From: Rhodanobacteraceae bacterium | GTDB taxonomy: Bacteria > Pseudomonadota > Gammaproteobacteria > Xanthomonadales > Rhodanobacteraceae | Assembly: GCA_003142815.1 (NCBI GenBank) | Contig: PLNP01000006.1 | Location: 19,840-83,839, forward strand | DNA length: 64,000 nucleotides | Reading direction: 5' to 3' | Shown: in pieces, positions 42,337 through 52,128 of the stretch | Position numbering within the stretch: the first letter of the stretch is position 1 | Layout of the letters: each line of letters starts with the position of its first letter | Position numbers and translations under genes: made by a program | The notes under the pieces: generated by a model | The model's database searches: none | What the model saw: the letters and a program-made list of their open reading frames with translations, nothing else | Told to the model about the DNA's origin: nothing

Positions 42337-44163
42337 ATGATGTCATCATCCGCGTCGCAGATTCTCCAGTCCGTCTTCGGCTATCCCGCATTCCGCGGCG
42401 AACAGCAGGCAATTGTCGATCATCTCGCTGCCGGCGGTGATGCGCTGGTGCTGATGCCGACCGGCGGCGGCAAGTCGTTGTGCTACCAGATTCCGGCGCT
42501 GCTGCGCGAAGGCACCGCGATCGTCGTATCGCCGCTGATCGCGCTGATGCAGGACCAGGTCGATGCATTGCGCCAGCTCGGCGTGGAGGCCGCGTTCCTG
42601 AATTCCAGTCTCGATGCGCAGGCGCAACGCGATGTCGAACGACGCTTTGCCGCGGGCGCGCTGAAACTTCTCTACGTCGCGCCCGAGCGCCTGCTGACCG
42701 AACGCTGCCTTGACCTCATGGCGCGCGTGCCGATCGCGTTGTTCGCGATCGACGAGGCGCATTGCGTGTCGCAATGGGGGCACGATTTCCGTCCGGAATA
42801 CCGTCAGCTCACGATCCTGCACGAGCGCTTTCCCGAAGTGCCGCGCATTGCGCTGACCGCGACGGCCGATGCGCCGACGCGGCGCGAGATCGTCGAGCGA
42901 CTCTCGCTCGAATCGGCGCATCAGTTCGTCGCGAGTTTCGATCGGCCGAACATCTGCTATCGCGTCGTCGAGAAGGACGATGCGCGACGGCAGCTCAAGG
43001 ATTTCCTCGGCGCGCACAAGGGCGCTTCCGGCATCGTCTACTGCCTGTCGCGGCGCAAGGTCGAGGACACCGCGGACTGGCTGGTCGAACAGGGCATCGC
43101 GGCGCTGCCGTATCACGCCGGCATGGATGCGCGTCTGCGCGCTGCAAACCAACAGCGCTTCCTGCGCGAGGACGGCCTTGTGATGGTCGCGACGATCGCG
43201 TTCGGCATGGGTATCGACAAGCCCGACGTGCGCTTCGTCGCGCATCTCGATCTGCCCAAGAGCATGGAAGGCTACTACCAGGAAACCGGCCGCGCCGGTC
43301 GCGATGGGCTGCCGGCCGATGCCTGGTTGTGCTACGGCCTCGGCGACGTGGTCACGCTCGCGAAGTTCATCGCGAAGTCGGAATCCGGCGAGGAAAGGAA
43401 GCGCGTCGAGCGCGGCAAGCTCGATGCGCTGCTCGGTTATGCGGAGACCACCGCATGCCGACGCCAGCGCCTGCTCGCGTATTTCGGCGAGGCGCTGGCG
43501 TCGGCATGCGGGAACTGCGACAACTGCCTCGATCCGCCCGCGACCTGGGATGCGAGCGTGGTCGCGCAGAAGGCCTTGTCCTGCGTGTACCGCACCGGCC
43601 AGCGCTTCGGCGTCACCCACCTGACCGCAGTCCTGCGCGGCGAGGCGGACCAACGCATTCGCGCGCTCGGCCATGACGGGCTCAGCACGTTCGGCGTCGG
43701 CGCCGATCTCGACAAACAGCAATGGCGCGGCGTGTTCCGCCAGCTCGTCGCCGCGGGCCTGGTCGCGACCGATGACGAAGGCTACGGCACCTTGCGCCTG
43801 ACCGCGCAGAGTCGCGAGGTGCTACGCGGAACGACGCCGGTGCATCTGCGCCGCCAGGCCGATCGCAGCGAACGCCGCGTCAAACGCCAGAAGGTGCGCA
43901 CCGAGCGCACCCGCGCGAGTCTCGATATCGCGCCGCACGAGGCCGCGGTGTGGGACGCGTTGCGCAACCTGCGCTCGCGCCTCGCGCGCGAGCAAGGCGT
44001 GCCGGCCTATGTGATCTTCCACGATGCGACCCTGCTCGCGATGCTGCGCGAACGACCGCAGACGCTGTCCGCGCTCGGCGCGATCAGCGGTGTCGGCGAA
44101 CGCAAGCTCGGGCGCTATGGCGAGGCGTTCCTGAGCGAATTGGTGTCTCCGGCAAACGCCTGA
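42337..44163 (+). CDS. recQ: ATP-dependent DNA helicase RecQ
   Basis: A 608-residue 3'-5' helicase for recombination and fork repair. The helicase core carries motif [12 protein letters not shown] (about 41-51), DEAH (139-142) followed by [13 protein letters not shown], and motif [16 protein letters not shown]. The RecQ-C zinc site follows ([16 protein letters not shown], then ACGNCDNC), then the winged-helix RQC. The HRDC domain occupies the C-terminus ([20 protein letters not shown] and following). All three domains are intact. The first ATG (42337) or the second (42340) starts it. Confidence 0.96.
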   Translation: MMSSSASQILQSVFGYPAFRGEQQAIVDHLAAGGDALVLMPTGGGKSLCYQIPALLREGTAIVVSPLIALMQDQVDALRQLGVEAAFLNSSLDAQAQRDVERRFAAGALKLLYVAPERLLTERCLDLMARVPIALFAIDEAHCVSQWGHDFRPEYRQLTILHERFPEVPRIALTATADAPTRREIVERLSLESAHQFVASFDRPNICYRVVEKDDARRQLKDFLGAHKGASGIVYCLSRRKVEDTADWLVEQGIAALPYHAGMDARLRAANQQRFLREDGLVMVATIAFGMGIDKPDVRFVAHLDLPKSMEGYYQETGRAGRDGLPADAWLCYGLGDVVTLAKFIAKSESGEERKRVERGKLDALLGYAETTACRRQRLLAYFGEALASACGNCDNCLDPPATWDASVVAQKALSCVYRTGQRFGVTHLTAVLRGEADQRIRALGHDGLSTFGVGADLDKQQWRGVFRQLVAAGLVATDDEGYGTLRLTAQSREVLRGTTPVHLRRQADRSERRVKRQKVRTERTRASLDIAPHEAAVWDALRNLRSRLAREQGVPAYVIFHDATLLAMLRERPQTLSALGAISGVGERKLGRYGEAFLSELVSPANA

Positions 44164-44190
44164 TCGCGCGTTGCCGACCATCGCTGCGGT

Positions 44191-44301
44191 CGTTGCGTGT
44201 CCTGATCAACATCGAGTTTCAGCTCTTCCCTTCTCCCCCCGGCGACCGCAGGAAGTCCCCGTGGGAGAGAGAAGGGGGCCAAAGGCCGGATGAGGGGCTG
44301 A
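44191..44301. repeat. About 105-bp intergenic repeat, copy 1
   Basis: CCTGATCAACATCGAGTTTC, then CCCTTCTCCC, GGCGACCG, GTGGGAGAGA and GGCCAAAGGCCGGATGAGG. Nearly the same order of sequence recurs at 49401-49508. Hairpin-forming arms lie in the middle. Region 44164-44447 has no other content I can support. Confidence 0.8.
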
Positions 44302-44447
44302 AACACGTTGATCGGTTCTGATGGATTTTGAACGAATCCAAATTCAGCGACGGAGTCAATCCCGCACAAACGCTGAGTGCCTGATCGATAAGGGTGGTTT
44401 AAGGCTGCCCGGCTACGCTGCGTGTCGACAAACCAGCGAGGTCTACC

Positions 44448-44798
44448 ATGAATACCCGAATCATTGCGCATAGCGCCTTCGTTTTCGTGCTTGCAACGTC
44501 CGTCGCCGTCGCGGGCCAATCCCAACAAAAGTTGCACGCGCAGGCGAAGGTTTCCGAAGCCAACGCCCGCGCGACCGCGTTGCAGCATGTGCCGGACGGA
44601 ACCGTGGCTGCTTCGGAACTGGAGCAGGAGCACGGCAAGCTGATCTGGTCGTTCGACATCAAGCGTCCGAACTCGAAGGACATCACCGAGGTGCAGGTCG
44701 ATGCCAAGACCGGCGCGATCGTATCGACCCAGGTCGAGACGCCGGCCGACCAGGCGGGCGAGAAGGCTGCCGACGCGAAGCCGCGTTCGCATCACTAG
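44448..44798 (+). CDS. Secreted PepSY-domain protein
   Basis: A 116-residue protein with signal peptide (MNTRIIAHSAFVFVLATSVA, cut near VAG). The PepSY fold spans about 30-95: KVSEANARATALQHVPDGTV, SELEQEHGKLIWSFDIKRPN and ITEVQVDAKTGAIVS. PepSY domains inhibit or chaperone periplasmic proteases, and here no other domain is attached. The C-terminus is His/Lys-rich. It stands alone between repeat-rich spacers. Confidence 0.88.
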   Translation: MNTRIIAHSAFVFVLATSVAVAGQSQQKLHAQAKVSEANARATALQHVPDGTVAASELEQEHGKLIWSFDIKRPNSKDITEVQVDAKTGAIVSTQVETPADQAGEKAADAKPRSHH

Positions 44799-45034
44799 GC
44801 GCACCGTCCTGGCGAACGGCGGATCGAGAACGCAGGGTCTGCGCGGAGCCGATCCGGGCGGGCTGCGGCGAGCATCGGCCAAGGCTTTGAAAACCGTGGC
44901 GATCGGCCTCATGTGATCCGGCCGCTGTGCTGCCGGACTTGCACGGCCTGGCGTCAGCGCGTGCGCAAACCGCTAAACTGGGCGTTGGCCTGTGCGATCC
45001 GGCCATCGATTGGATCGCGCCACCGATGTGAAGT

Positions 45035-46603
45035 ATGGGCATCAGCACCGCACATCCGACCGGTTCCAGGCCGTCCGGCGCCACCCATCGACCGCATTGG
45101 GGCGTGCGATGCCTGCCGCTGGCCTGCGCGTTCACATGGCTCGGCGGTTGCACGGCGCCGTCGCTGCCCGAGCTCAAACCCGACCCGCCAGTAGCGTGGC
45201 AACACGCGCCGCCGACTACTGCGAACGCGCCCGCACCGGACCTGCGCAGCTGGTGGAAGGCGTTCAACGATCCGGAGCTTGACCGGCTGATCGACAAGGC
45301 GCTCGCCGACAATCTCACCGTGCGCCAGGCCGTGCTTCACATCAAGGGGGCGCGCGCGCTCGCGCGGCGCACGAACGCGGGATTCCTGCCGCAGTTGGGT
45401 GCGCACACGTTCTCGGAACCGACGCCGGACAGCAGCGCGAGCTACTTCCAGTTGGGCTTCGATGCGCGATGGGAACTCGGGTTTTTCGGGCGCGCACAGA
45501 GCCATGCGCGCGTCACGGCCGCCGATCTGGGCATTGCGCGAAGCGATGCCGAGACTGCGCGCGTCAGCGTCGTTGCGGAAGTCGCGCGTGTCTACGTCGA
45601 GCTGCGCAGCACGCAGCAGCGCCTTGGTTTGCTCGAACAATTGGTCGCGACGGTGGACGACAAGGTCACCCTGACCGCTACACGCGAGCGCCTGCGCCTG
45701 GCATCGGCGAATGATCTGGCGCGCGCACAAGCCGAGCACGCATCGGCGCAAGCCGCGTTGTACGAGCCGCGTCTGGCGATCGAACGCTGCCGACAGCAAC
45801 TGGCGGTACTGCTTGGACAGAGTGAGCCCGATGCCACGCTCGTCGCCGATGGCACCGCGCCGCAACTGGGCGATTTGCGTATCGCAAGTGCGCCAGCCGA
45901 CCTGCTGCGCACCCGTCCGGAAATCCGTCACGCGGAGAACGACGTGCTCAAGGCCGCCGGTGAACTTGGCCTCGCGCGCTCCGACCTGTACCCGCGACTT
46001 GGGTTAGGCGGTTCGCTGACGTATGCGTCGAAAATCATCGGTGGCCACCACCTTTCCGACGCCGACGGCATCGTCACGTTCGGTCCGGCGATCGAGATCC
46101 CGTTGTTCGACTGGGGCGCGCGTCGCGCGATCGTCCGCGCGCACGACGCGGATCTGTCCGCGAGCGTGCTCGCGTATCGGCAAGCGGTGCTCGAAGGCGT
46201 CGCCGAGACCGAGACCGCGATGGCGGCGCTCGAACAGCAACGCGAACGCGCAGCGGCGCTTGGGCGCAGTCTTGCCGGCCTCGAGCGCGGGGACGCGGCG
46301 ACCACAACGCTTGGCAGGCTCGGTCTTGCCGACGGCTTCGATCGCGCTACCTCGAGCGCGGCGCTGGTGCAGGCACGCCTGGAAGTTTCCCAGGCCGAAC
46401 AGGCACGCAACATCGCGTTCATCGCGTTGTACAAGGCACTGGGGGGCGCGCCGTTGCCGACCGGCAAACCGCACTCCGCACGCGAGCGCGGCAGGGGCGA
46501 GGAATCCTCCAGAGCGGTCGCGCCGAGCTCCGCCGGAGCCGTTCCCAGGTCCTACGCGGACGCCGACGCCCCAGCCGGCGCGGGATCCGGGAAGTCGCAC
46601 TGA
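45035..46603 (+). CDS. TolC-family outer-membrane efflux lipoprotein
   Basis: A 522-residue RND/ABC exporter outer-membrane component of the NodT/OprM type. The N-terminal signal ends in a lipobox (LACAFTWLGGC). The typical first blocks follow (LRSWWKAFNDPELDRLIDKA, LADNLTVRQAVLHIKGARA). The two OEP halves contain QLGFDARWELGFFGR, RTRPEIRHAENDVLKAAGEL and EIPLFDWGARRAIVRAHDAD. The C-terminal 45 residues are a low-complexity tail. It is first in a four-gene operon with an ABC permease, ATPase and HlyD-type adaptor. Its TGA overlaps the permease ATG (TGATG). Confidence 0.92.
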   Translation: MGISTAHPTGSRPSGATHRPHWGVRCLPLACAFTWLGGCTAPSLPELKPDPPVAWQHAPPTTANAPAPDLRSWWKAFNDPELDRLIDKALADNLTVRQAVLHIKGARALARRTNAGFLPQLGAHTFSEPTPDSSASYFQLGFDARWELGFFGRAQSHARVTAADLGIARSDAETARVSVVAEVARVYVELRSTQQRLGLLEQLVATVDDKVTLTATRERLRLASANDLARAQAEHASAQAALYEPRLAIERCRQQLAVLLGQSEPDATLVADGTAPQLGDLRIASAPADLLRTRPEIRHAENDVLKAAGELGLARSDLYPRLGLGGSLTYASKIIGGHHLSDADGIVTFGPAIEIPLFDWGARRAIVRAHDADLSASVLAYRQAVLEGVAETETAMAALEQQRERAAALGRSLAGLERGDAATTTLGRLGLADGFDRATSSAALVQARLEVSQAEQARNIAFIALYKALGGAPLPTGKPHSARERGRGEESSRAVAPSSAGAVPRSYADADAPAGAGSGKSH

Positions 46604-47733
46604 TGGTGCCCCTCGCCCGCAAGACTCTCATCTACGAATGGCGGCGCTTCCTGCCGTGCACGCTCGCGGTCGCGTTTTCCGGAGTGCTGCTGCTGGTCCA
46701 GGCTGCACTTGTGTTCGGCATCTTCGACAGCGCCGCGGTCTACATCAAGAAATCGGGCGGCGACCTGTGGATGGGCTACCCAGGCACGCAGAGCATTGAA
46801 CTCGGCCGGCCGATTCCCGTACAGGCGGAAATCGATGCGCTGATGGACCCGGATGTTGCGCGCGTCGAAGCATTCAACTGGATCGATGGCGACTGGCGCG
46901 GCCCGGCGGACAAGGGCGGCGTTTCCGTGTTTGTCTCCGGCATCGACACGCGCGCGGACGCGATGATGTTCGCCGATGTGCTGACGCCGGCGCTGCGCGC
47001 GAAACTCGACGAGCCCGACGGCGTGATCGTCGATCGCGCGGACTTGGCCAAACTTGGCCTCAGCATGGGTGGGCAGGCCGTGATCAACGGCCACCGCGTG
47101 CGCATCGTCGGTGTCGGCAACGGCTTGCGCGCGCTGGGCGGCGTCAATATCGTGACGTCGCTTGCCACCTCGCGACGCCTCAACAACGACAACAACGCCG
47201 GCGAGGTCGCGTACTACGTGGTCAAGCTGCGCGATCCGGCGCGCCCAGATGAAGTTGGTGCGCGCTTGCAATCGAGCCAGGGCGCGCGCCATTTCGAAGT
47301 CTGGACGCGCGCGGCGTTCGCGCAGCGCGCTGTGACCTATTGGATGTTCGAAACCGGCGCCGGGCTTGGCGTGTTGTTTCTTGCCGTCGTCGTATTCCTG
47401 GTCGGTGCGGTCATCACCAGCCAGACCCTGATGGGTGCAGTCGCAGGTTCCCTCCGCGAATACGCAACCCTGCACGCGCTCGGCGTCGGCTTTGCGGCGT
47501 TGCGGCGCGTCGTGCTCACGCAGGCCGCCTGGGTCGGCGCATCCGGGCTGGTCATTGGCGGCGCCGCGACCTTGCTCGTTCTGGCGCTGGCACGTCGTCG
47601 CGATGTGCCCGCGCAGCTCGACCTCGGCACGGTCGCGATCTGCGCCGCGCTGGTCATGGCCATCGCGCTCGTATCCGGTTTGATGGCGGTGCGCACGTTG
47701 CGCCACGCCGATCCCGCGTTGTTGTTGCGATGA
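46603..47733 (+). CDS. DevC-like ABC transporter permease (FtsX fold)
   Basis: A 376-residue inner-membrane protein with the MacB/DevC layout. One helix near the N-terminus (LAVAFSGVLLLVQAALVFGI) is followed by a large periplasmic domain (about 45-250), then three helices (GLGVLFLAVVVFLVGAVITS, AAWVGASGLVIGGAATLLVL, VAICAALVMAIALVSGLMA). The block GDLWMGYPGTQSIELGRPIP resembles DevC. Such permeases expel lipids, glycolipids or peptides through TolC. It is coupled to the TolC-family gene upstream and to the ATPase 7 bases downstream. Confidence 0.9.
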   Translation: MVPLARKTLIYEWRRFLPCTLAVAFSGVLLLVQAALVFGIFDSAAVYIKKSGGDLWMGYPGTQSIELGRPIPVQAEIDALMDPDVARVEAFNWIDGDWRGPADKGGVSVFVSGIDTRADAMMFADVLTPALRAKLDEPDGVIVDRADLAKLGLSMGGQAVINGHRVRIVGVGNGLRALGGVNIVTSLATSRRLNNDNNAGEVAYYVVKLRDPARPDEVGARLQSSQGARHFEVWTRAAFAQRAVTYWMFETGAGLGVLFLAVVVFLVGAVITSQTLMGAVAGSLREYATLHALGVGFAALRRVVLTQAAWVGASGLVIGGAATLLVLALARRRDVPAQLDLGTVAICAALVMAIALVSGLMAVRTLRHADPALLLR

Positions 47734-47740
47734 TCGACGC

Positions 47741-48457
47741 ATGAGTGCCACGCTGATCGCCGATTCCCTGTGCAAATCCTTCGTTACCGGCAAGCTGCGC
47801 ACGGATGTGTTGCGCGGTCTCTCGATCGAGGTTTTCGCGCGCGAACTCACCCTGATCTCGGGGCCGTCCGGTTGCGGAAAGAGCACGCTGCTCGCGATCC
47901 TGAGCGGCCTGCTGCGACCGGACAGCGGCCGCGCGCTCGCACTCGGCGAGGATCTCGCGGGGCTCAAGCCGACTGCGCTCGAACATTTCCGTTTGCGCCA
48001 CACCGGTTTTGTGTTCCAGGGGTTCAACCTGTTCCCCGCCCTGACCGCGATCGAACAAGTCGCGTTACCGCTCGGTTATCTCGGCCTCGCCAATGACGTT
48101 GCGCGCGAACGCGCGCGCGCGGCACTCGACGAAGTCGGCCTCGCCAGCCGCGTGCACCTGCGTCCGGCCGAACTTTCCGGTGGCGAGAAACAACGCGTCG
48201 CGATCGCGCGCGCGCTGGCCAAGGAACCGCAACTGCTGTTCGCCGACGAGCCGACCAGTGCGCTCGACGCCGGCAACGGCCAGATCGTCATCGACACCTT
48301 GCACAGGATCGCGCGTACGCATGGTGCGACTGTGCTCTGCGTCAGCCACGACCAGCGCCTGATCGCGTATGCCGATCGCGTGCTGGCGATGGAAGATGGC
48401 AAGATACTCTCGGACCGGCGCACGCATACTGCAACCGCCAAGGAAGTTTTGCGATGA
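47741..48457 (+). CDS. DevA/LolD-like ABC transporter ATPase
   Basis: A 238-residue ATP-binding subunit. Walker A GPSGCGKST, Q-loop HTGFVFQGFNL, signature LSGGEKQRVAIARALA, Walker B LLFADEPTSALD and switch His in LCVSHDQR are complete. It belongs to the MacB/LolD/DevA group that powers FtsX-fold permeases. The stop overlaps the start of the adaptor gene by 4 bases (ATGA). Confidence 0.95.
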   Translation: MSATLIADSLCKSFVTGKLRTDVLRGLSIEVFARELTLISGPSGCGKSTLLAILSGLLRPDSGRALALGEDLAGLKPTALEHFRLRHTGFVFQGFNLFPALTAIEQVALPLGYLGLANDVARERARAALDEVGLASRVHLRPAELSGGEKQRVAIARALAKEPQLLFADEPTSALDAGNGQIVIDTLHRIARTHGATVLCVSHDQRLIAYADRVLAMEDGKILSDRRTHTATAKEVLR

Positions 48458-49353
48458 ACGCTGCACGCATCCGCTGGTTGTTGTTGACGCTGATCGCCGC
48501 CGGCGCGCTCGCTGCGTGTTCGGACGACGGTCGCGGCACCCCGTCCGTGGCGACGCCGGCGCAAAGCCCGTACATCGCGATGGCGCGTGGCCAGGTCGAC
48601 GTCGAGGGGGGGTTGATCCATATCGTGGCAGCGCGCGACGGGCGCATCGACGAGGTCAGGGTCGAGGACGGCGACACCGTCATGCAAGGGGATGTGCTCG
48701 CTCTGCTCGACCAACGCCAGGCACGGATCGGGGTCGCTGTTGCGCAAGCGAACCTGGCCCAGGCTGCGGCGCAGGTCGGTGTTCTGAAAGCGCGTCTGAC
48801 GCCGGCCGAGACGCAAGTCAAGCGCATCGGTGAGGCCGCCGGTGCGGGTGCCGCAACCGGCCAATCCGCGGACGAGGCGGTCGCCGCGCTGGCGGTGCTG
48901 AAAGCCGAAATCGGTGCGGCGGAAGCCTCGGTCAAGGTCGCGCGGCAACACGTCGACGAAGCGCAAGCCGAACTCGACGCGCGCGTGATCAAGGCACCGG
49001 CGGCCGGGCGCATCGTGCGGCGCTCGGTGCATGTGGGCGATGCGGTTTCCGCACAGTCGGCGACCGAGTTGTTCCAGTTGCTGCCCGATCGCCCACGCAT
49101 CGTGCGCGCCGAGCTCAACGAAACCTATGTCGATCTGATCAAACCCGGCATGCAGGCCGAAGTCGTGCGCGATTCGGATCAGGGCACCGCGGTTCCCGCT
49201 CGCGTATTGCGTGTCGGCGAGGTGTTCGGACCGAGCCGGCTGACCGACGATCCGGTCGAACGCGCCGGCGCGCACGATGTCGAATGCGTGCTCCAGCTCG
49301 AAGGCACGGATTTCCGCATCGGCCAGCGCGTGCTGGTGCGTTTCAGGCGCTGA
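48454..49353 (+). CDS. HlyD/DevB-type periplasmic adaptor lipoprotein
   Basis: 299 residues. A lipobox signal (LIAAGALAACSDD) anchors it to the inner membrane. A half-lipoyl barrel (GGLIHIVAARDGRIDEVRVE, DGDTVMQGDVLALLD), a coiled-coil hairpin (about 75-180, VAQANLAQAAAQVGVLKARL) and a second lipoyl half with RVIKAPAAGRIVRR follow, then a beta-barrel domain. It links the permease to the TolC-family protein. With the three upstream genes it forms a complete tripartite exporter. The substrate is unknown. Confidence 0.93.
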   Translation: MNAARIRWLLLTLIAAGALAACSDDGRGTPSVATPAQSPYIAMARGQVDVEGGLIHIVAARDGRIDEVRVEDGDTVMQGDVLALLDQRQARIGVAVAQANLAQAAAQVGVLKARLTPAETQVKRIGEAAGAGAATGQSADEAVAALAVLKAEIGAAEASVKVARQHVDEAQAELDARVIKAPAAGRIVRRSVHVGDAVSAQSATELFQLLPDRPRIVRAELNETYVDLIKPGMQAEVVRDSDQGTAVPARVLRVGEVFGPSRLTDDPVERAGAHDVECVLQLEGTDFRIGQRVLVRFRR

Positions 49354-49759
49354 CGGCGCCAGCTCCCGAACTCCTTGCGCACGCGAGGGGGGCTCAAAAG
49401 CCATCGCGTTTCCTGATCAGTGTCGAGTTTCAGCTCTTTCCCTTCTCCCTCCGGCGACCGAAGGAAATCCCCGTGGGAGAGAAGGTGGGCCAAAGGCCGG
49501 ATGAGGGTCCGGCGGAGATGTCAGCGCTGCACATTGACCGAACCGTCAACCCAACCCCTCTCCCGAGGAGAGAGAGGCTTGAAACTCGACGTCTGCTCAG
49601 GTCGCTTTTTGTGCCCCCCCCCTTGGTCGGAGCAGAGCCGCGCGGAGGGCGCTCCGGCGAGTCGAAATGCGGCCTCACCATGCGCGAAAGCTGCACGAAA
49701 GACGACCGCCGCTACGCTAACGACTGCAATGGCCCTTTCCGGGTTCCAGGAACTCATCC
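49354..49759. repeat. Repeat-rich intergenic region, including copy 2 of the 105-bp repeat
   Basis: 406 bases without a supported gene. 49401-49508 matches the repeat at 44191-44301. 49549-49580 has CCCCTCTCCCGAGGAGAGAG of the short palindrome family. A long C run (CCCCCCCCC near 49613-49621) follows. No clear promoter was found for the next gene. Confidence 0.7.
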
Positions 49760-50467
49760 GTGTCGAACTGGACAATCTTGTGTGACTTTGACGGCACCGT
49801 CTCGGTCGAGGACATCACCGACTCGTTGCTGGAACGCTTCGGCCGCCCCGGATGGCAGGTGATCGAGCAGGCGTGGCGGCGTGGCGAGATGGGTTCGCAT
49901 GACTGCATGGCGCAGCAAGTTGCGCTGCTGGATGCGAGCCGCGACGAGATGAACGCGCATCTGGACAACATGTCGATCGATCGCGCGTTTGTGCATTTTG
50001 TCGCCGCTGCACGCGAAGCCGGCATGCCGCTCGCGGTTGTCAGTGACGGTCTGGATTATGCGATCCGGCGCATTCTTTCCAGCAATGGCCTCGGCGACCT
50101 GCCGGTCATTGCGAACCGCCTCGAAGCGGTCGGCGAACGCGGCTGGCAACTCGATTTTCCGTACGGCAGCTCGTCCTGCCGAATCGCCAGTGGCAACTGC
50201 AAATGCTCGTGCGCCGGTCGCGCGCGCAGCGAGCACAAGCGCGTGTTGCTGATCGGCGATGGCGCTTCGGATTTCTGCGTCGCCGGCGAAGCCGATCTCG
50301 TGTTCGCCAAGCATCGTCTGATCGAGCATTGCCGCTCGGCCGCGATTCCATATGTGCCGATCACCGGCTTTGCCGATGCACTCGACCTGTTGCCGACCCT
50401 GCTCGCAGGCGAACTGGCCGCGCATGGGTGCGCGGAGCCGCTGGCTGCGGTTTCGCAGGCAGCCTGA
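49760..50467 (+). CDS. HAD-superfamily phosphatase, MtnX-like
   Basis: A 235-residue HAD hydrolase. Motif I is ILCDFDGTVSVEDI, motif II VVSDGLD and the motif III/IV region HKRVLLIGDGASDFCVAGEA. Eight Cys, including a CKCSCAG cluster (about 147-153), are unusual and could bind metal. MtnX dephosphorylates a methionine-salvage intermediate, and the phosphoserine phosphatase-like family also includes other substrates. No mtn genes are adjacent, so the substrate is uncertain. GTG at 49760 with AGGAA upstream is the best start. Confidence 0.85.
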   Translation: MSNWTILCDFDGTVSVEDITDSLLERFGRPGWQVIEQAWRRGEMGSHDCMAQQVALLDASRDEMNAHLDNMSIDRAFVHFVAAAREAGMPLAVVSDGLDYAIRRILSSNGLGDLPVIANRLEAVGERGWQLDFPYGSSSCRIASGNCKCSCAGRARSEHKRVLLIGDGASDFCVAGEADLVFAKHRLIEHCRSAAIPYVPITGFADALDLLPTLLAGELAAHGCAEPLAAVSQAA

Positions 50468-50576
50468 GGCGCCTGCCATTGCCGCAATCGCGCAGTCGAT
50501 CTTGTAATCGATCGCGCTGTCCGTTCCTGATTCGCCGCGTGTGACGCGGCCATTCCATCTTCACGGAGACTTCCGC

Positions 50577-51980
50577 TTGAACATCGACATTTCCAAGACC
50601 GCCACCGTGTCCGTCAGCGACGCGGCGCTGCTTGCCGACGAGGCGAAATACTGCTCGTTCGGCGACACCGTGCATTACTCGGAGCCGCCGAAGATCTTCG
50701 CGCGTTGCGATGGCAGCTATCTGTACGACACCGAAGGCACACCGTTCCTCGACCTGCAGATGTGGTACTCGGCGGTCAACTTCGGCTACTCCAATCCGCG
50801 CCTCAACAATGTGCTGAAACAGCAGATCGACACGCTGCCGCAGGTCGCGAGCCAGTACCTGCATCCGACCAAGATCGAGTTGGCCAGGATCATCGCGCAG
50901 GACGCGAAAGAGAAATGGGGGCTTGATGGCCGCGTGCATTTCAACGTCGGCGGTTCGCAGTCGGTCGAGGATTCGCTGAAGATCGTGCGCAATGCGTCGA
51001 ACGGCAAGAGCCTCGTGTTCGCGTTCGAGGGCGGCTATCACGGTCGCACGCTCGGCGCGTCGGCGATCACCTCGAGCTATCGCTATCGCCGCCGCTACGG
51101 CCATTTCGATCGCGCCCAGTTCATCGAATTTCCGTACCACTTCCGCGGCCCGAAAGGCATCACGAAAGAAGAGTACGGCGAGCAGTGCGTGGCCAAGTTC
51201 GAGCGTCTGTTCGAAACCGAATACAACGGTGTCTGGGACGCGAAAGCCGGCCAGTGCGAGTACGCCGCGTTCTATGTCGAGCCGATCCAGGGTACCGGCG
51301 GCTACGTGATCCCGCCGCCGAACTTCTTCAAAGGCATCAAGCGCGTGCTCGATCAGCACGGCATTCTGCTCGTCGTCGATGAAATCCAGATGGGCTTCTT
51401 CCGCACCGGCAAACTGTGGGCGATCGAGCACTTCGGCGTGAAGCCCGATGTGCTCGTGTTCGGCAAGGCGCTGACCAATGGCCTCAATCCACTCGCCGGC
51501 ATCTGGGCGCGCGAGGAGCTGATCAACCCGAGCGTGTTCCCCCCAGGTTCTACACATTCCACGTTTGCCTCCAACCCGCTCGGCACCGCGGTGGGCCTGG
51601 AAACCATGAAGATGCTCGCCGAGACCGACTACGAGTCGATGGTCATGGCCAAGGGCGCACACTTCCTCGAAGGCCTGAAAGACCTGCAGAAGCACCACCA
51701 GGAAATCGGTGACGTCGATGGCCTTGGCCTCGCGCTGCGCGCCGAGATCTGCGAAGCCGACGGCTTCACGCCAAACCGCAAGCTGCTCGATCGCATGGTC
51801 GACATGGGTCTCGGCGGCGAGCTTGAGCACAACGGCAAGAAGATCGGCCTCGTCCTCGACGTCGGCGGCTACTACAAGAACGTGATCACGTTCGCGCCGT
51901 CGCTGCACATCACGACCGAGGAGATCGATCTCGGGCTCAAGCTGCTGGACCAATTGCTGACCAAGGCCAAGCGCGGCTGA
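50577..51980 (+). CDS. Class III PLP-dependent aminotransferase
   Basis: A 467-residue enzyme of the acetylornithine/GABA aminotransferase group. It has LFxGG-type blocks (YDTEGTPFLDLQMWYSAVNF), GGYHGRTLGASAIT, the PLP Asp in VVDEIQMGFFRTGKLWA and the Schiff-base Lys in LVFGKALTNGLNPLAG. The substrate is not readable; an ornithine- or diaminobutyrate-type amino donor is plausible. I prefer TTG at 50577, which has GGAG about 10 bases upstream and gives MNIDISKTATVS. A GTG at 50541 is the alternative and adds 12 residues. A diverged duplicate of this gene's 3' end lies at 53251-53367, beyond the glycosyltransferase gene. Confidence 0.93.
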   Translation: MNIDISKTATVSVSDAALLADEAKYCSFGDTVHYSEPPKIFARCDGSYLYDTEGTPFLDLQMWYSAVNFGYSNPRLNNVLKQQIDTLPQVASQYLHPTKIELARIIAQDAKEKWGLDGRVHFNVGGSQSVEDSLKIVRNASNGKSLVFAFEGGYHGRTLGASAITSSYRYRRRYGHFDRAQFIEFPYHFRGPKGITKEEYGEQCVAKFERLFETEYNGVWDAKAGQCEYAAFYVEPIQGTGGYVIPPPNFFKGIKRVLDQHGILLVVDEIQMGFFRTGKLWAIEHFGVKPDVLVFGKALTNGLNPLAGIWAREELINPSVFPPGSTHSTFASNPLGTAVGLETMKMLAETDYESMVMAKGAHFLEGLKDLQKHHQEIGDVDGLGLALRAEICEADGFTPNRKLLDRMVDMGLGGELEHNGKKIGLVLDVGGYYKNVITFAPSLHITTEEIDLGLKLLDQLLTKAKRG

Positions 51981-52128
51981 CCTTGCCCTGGCCGGGCTTG
52001 GTCGGGCGCGCGTGTTCTGAAAACGTTGCGGGTTTTCGTGACGCTCCAGATCCACATCATCTCGGTAGATCGAAAGCATCGCGAAACTAGCGCCGGCTGA
52101 GATCTGGCGACCTTGAGGCGCGCGAACT

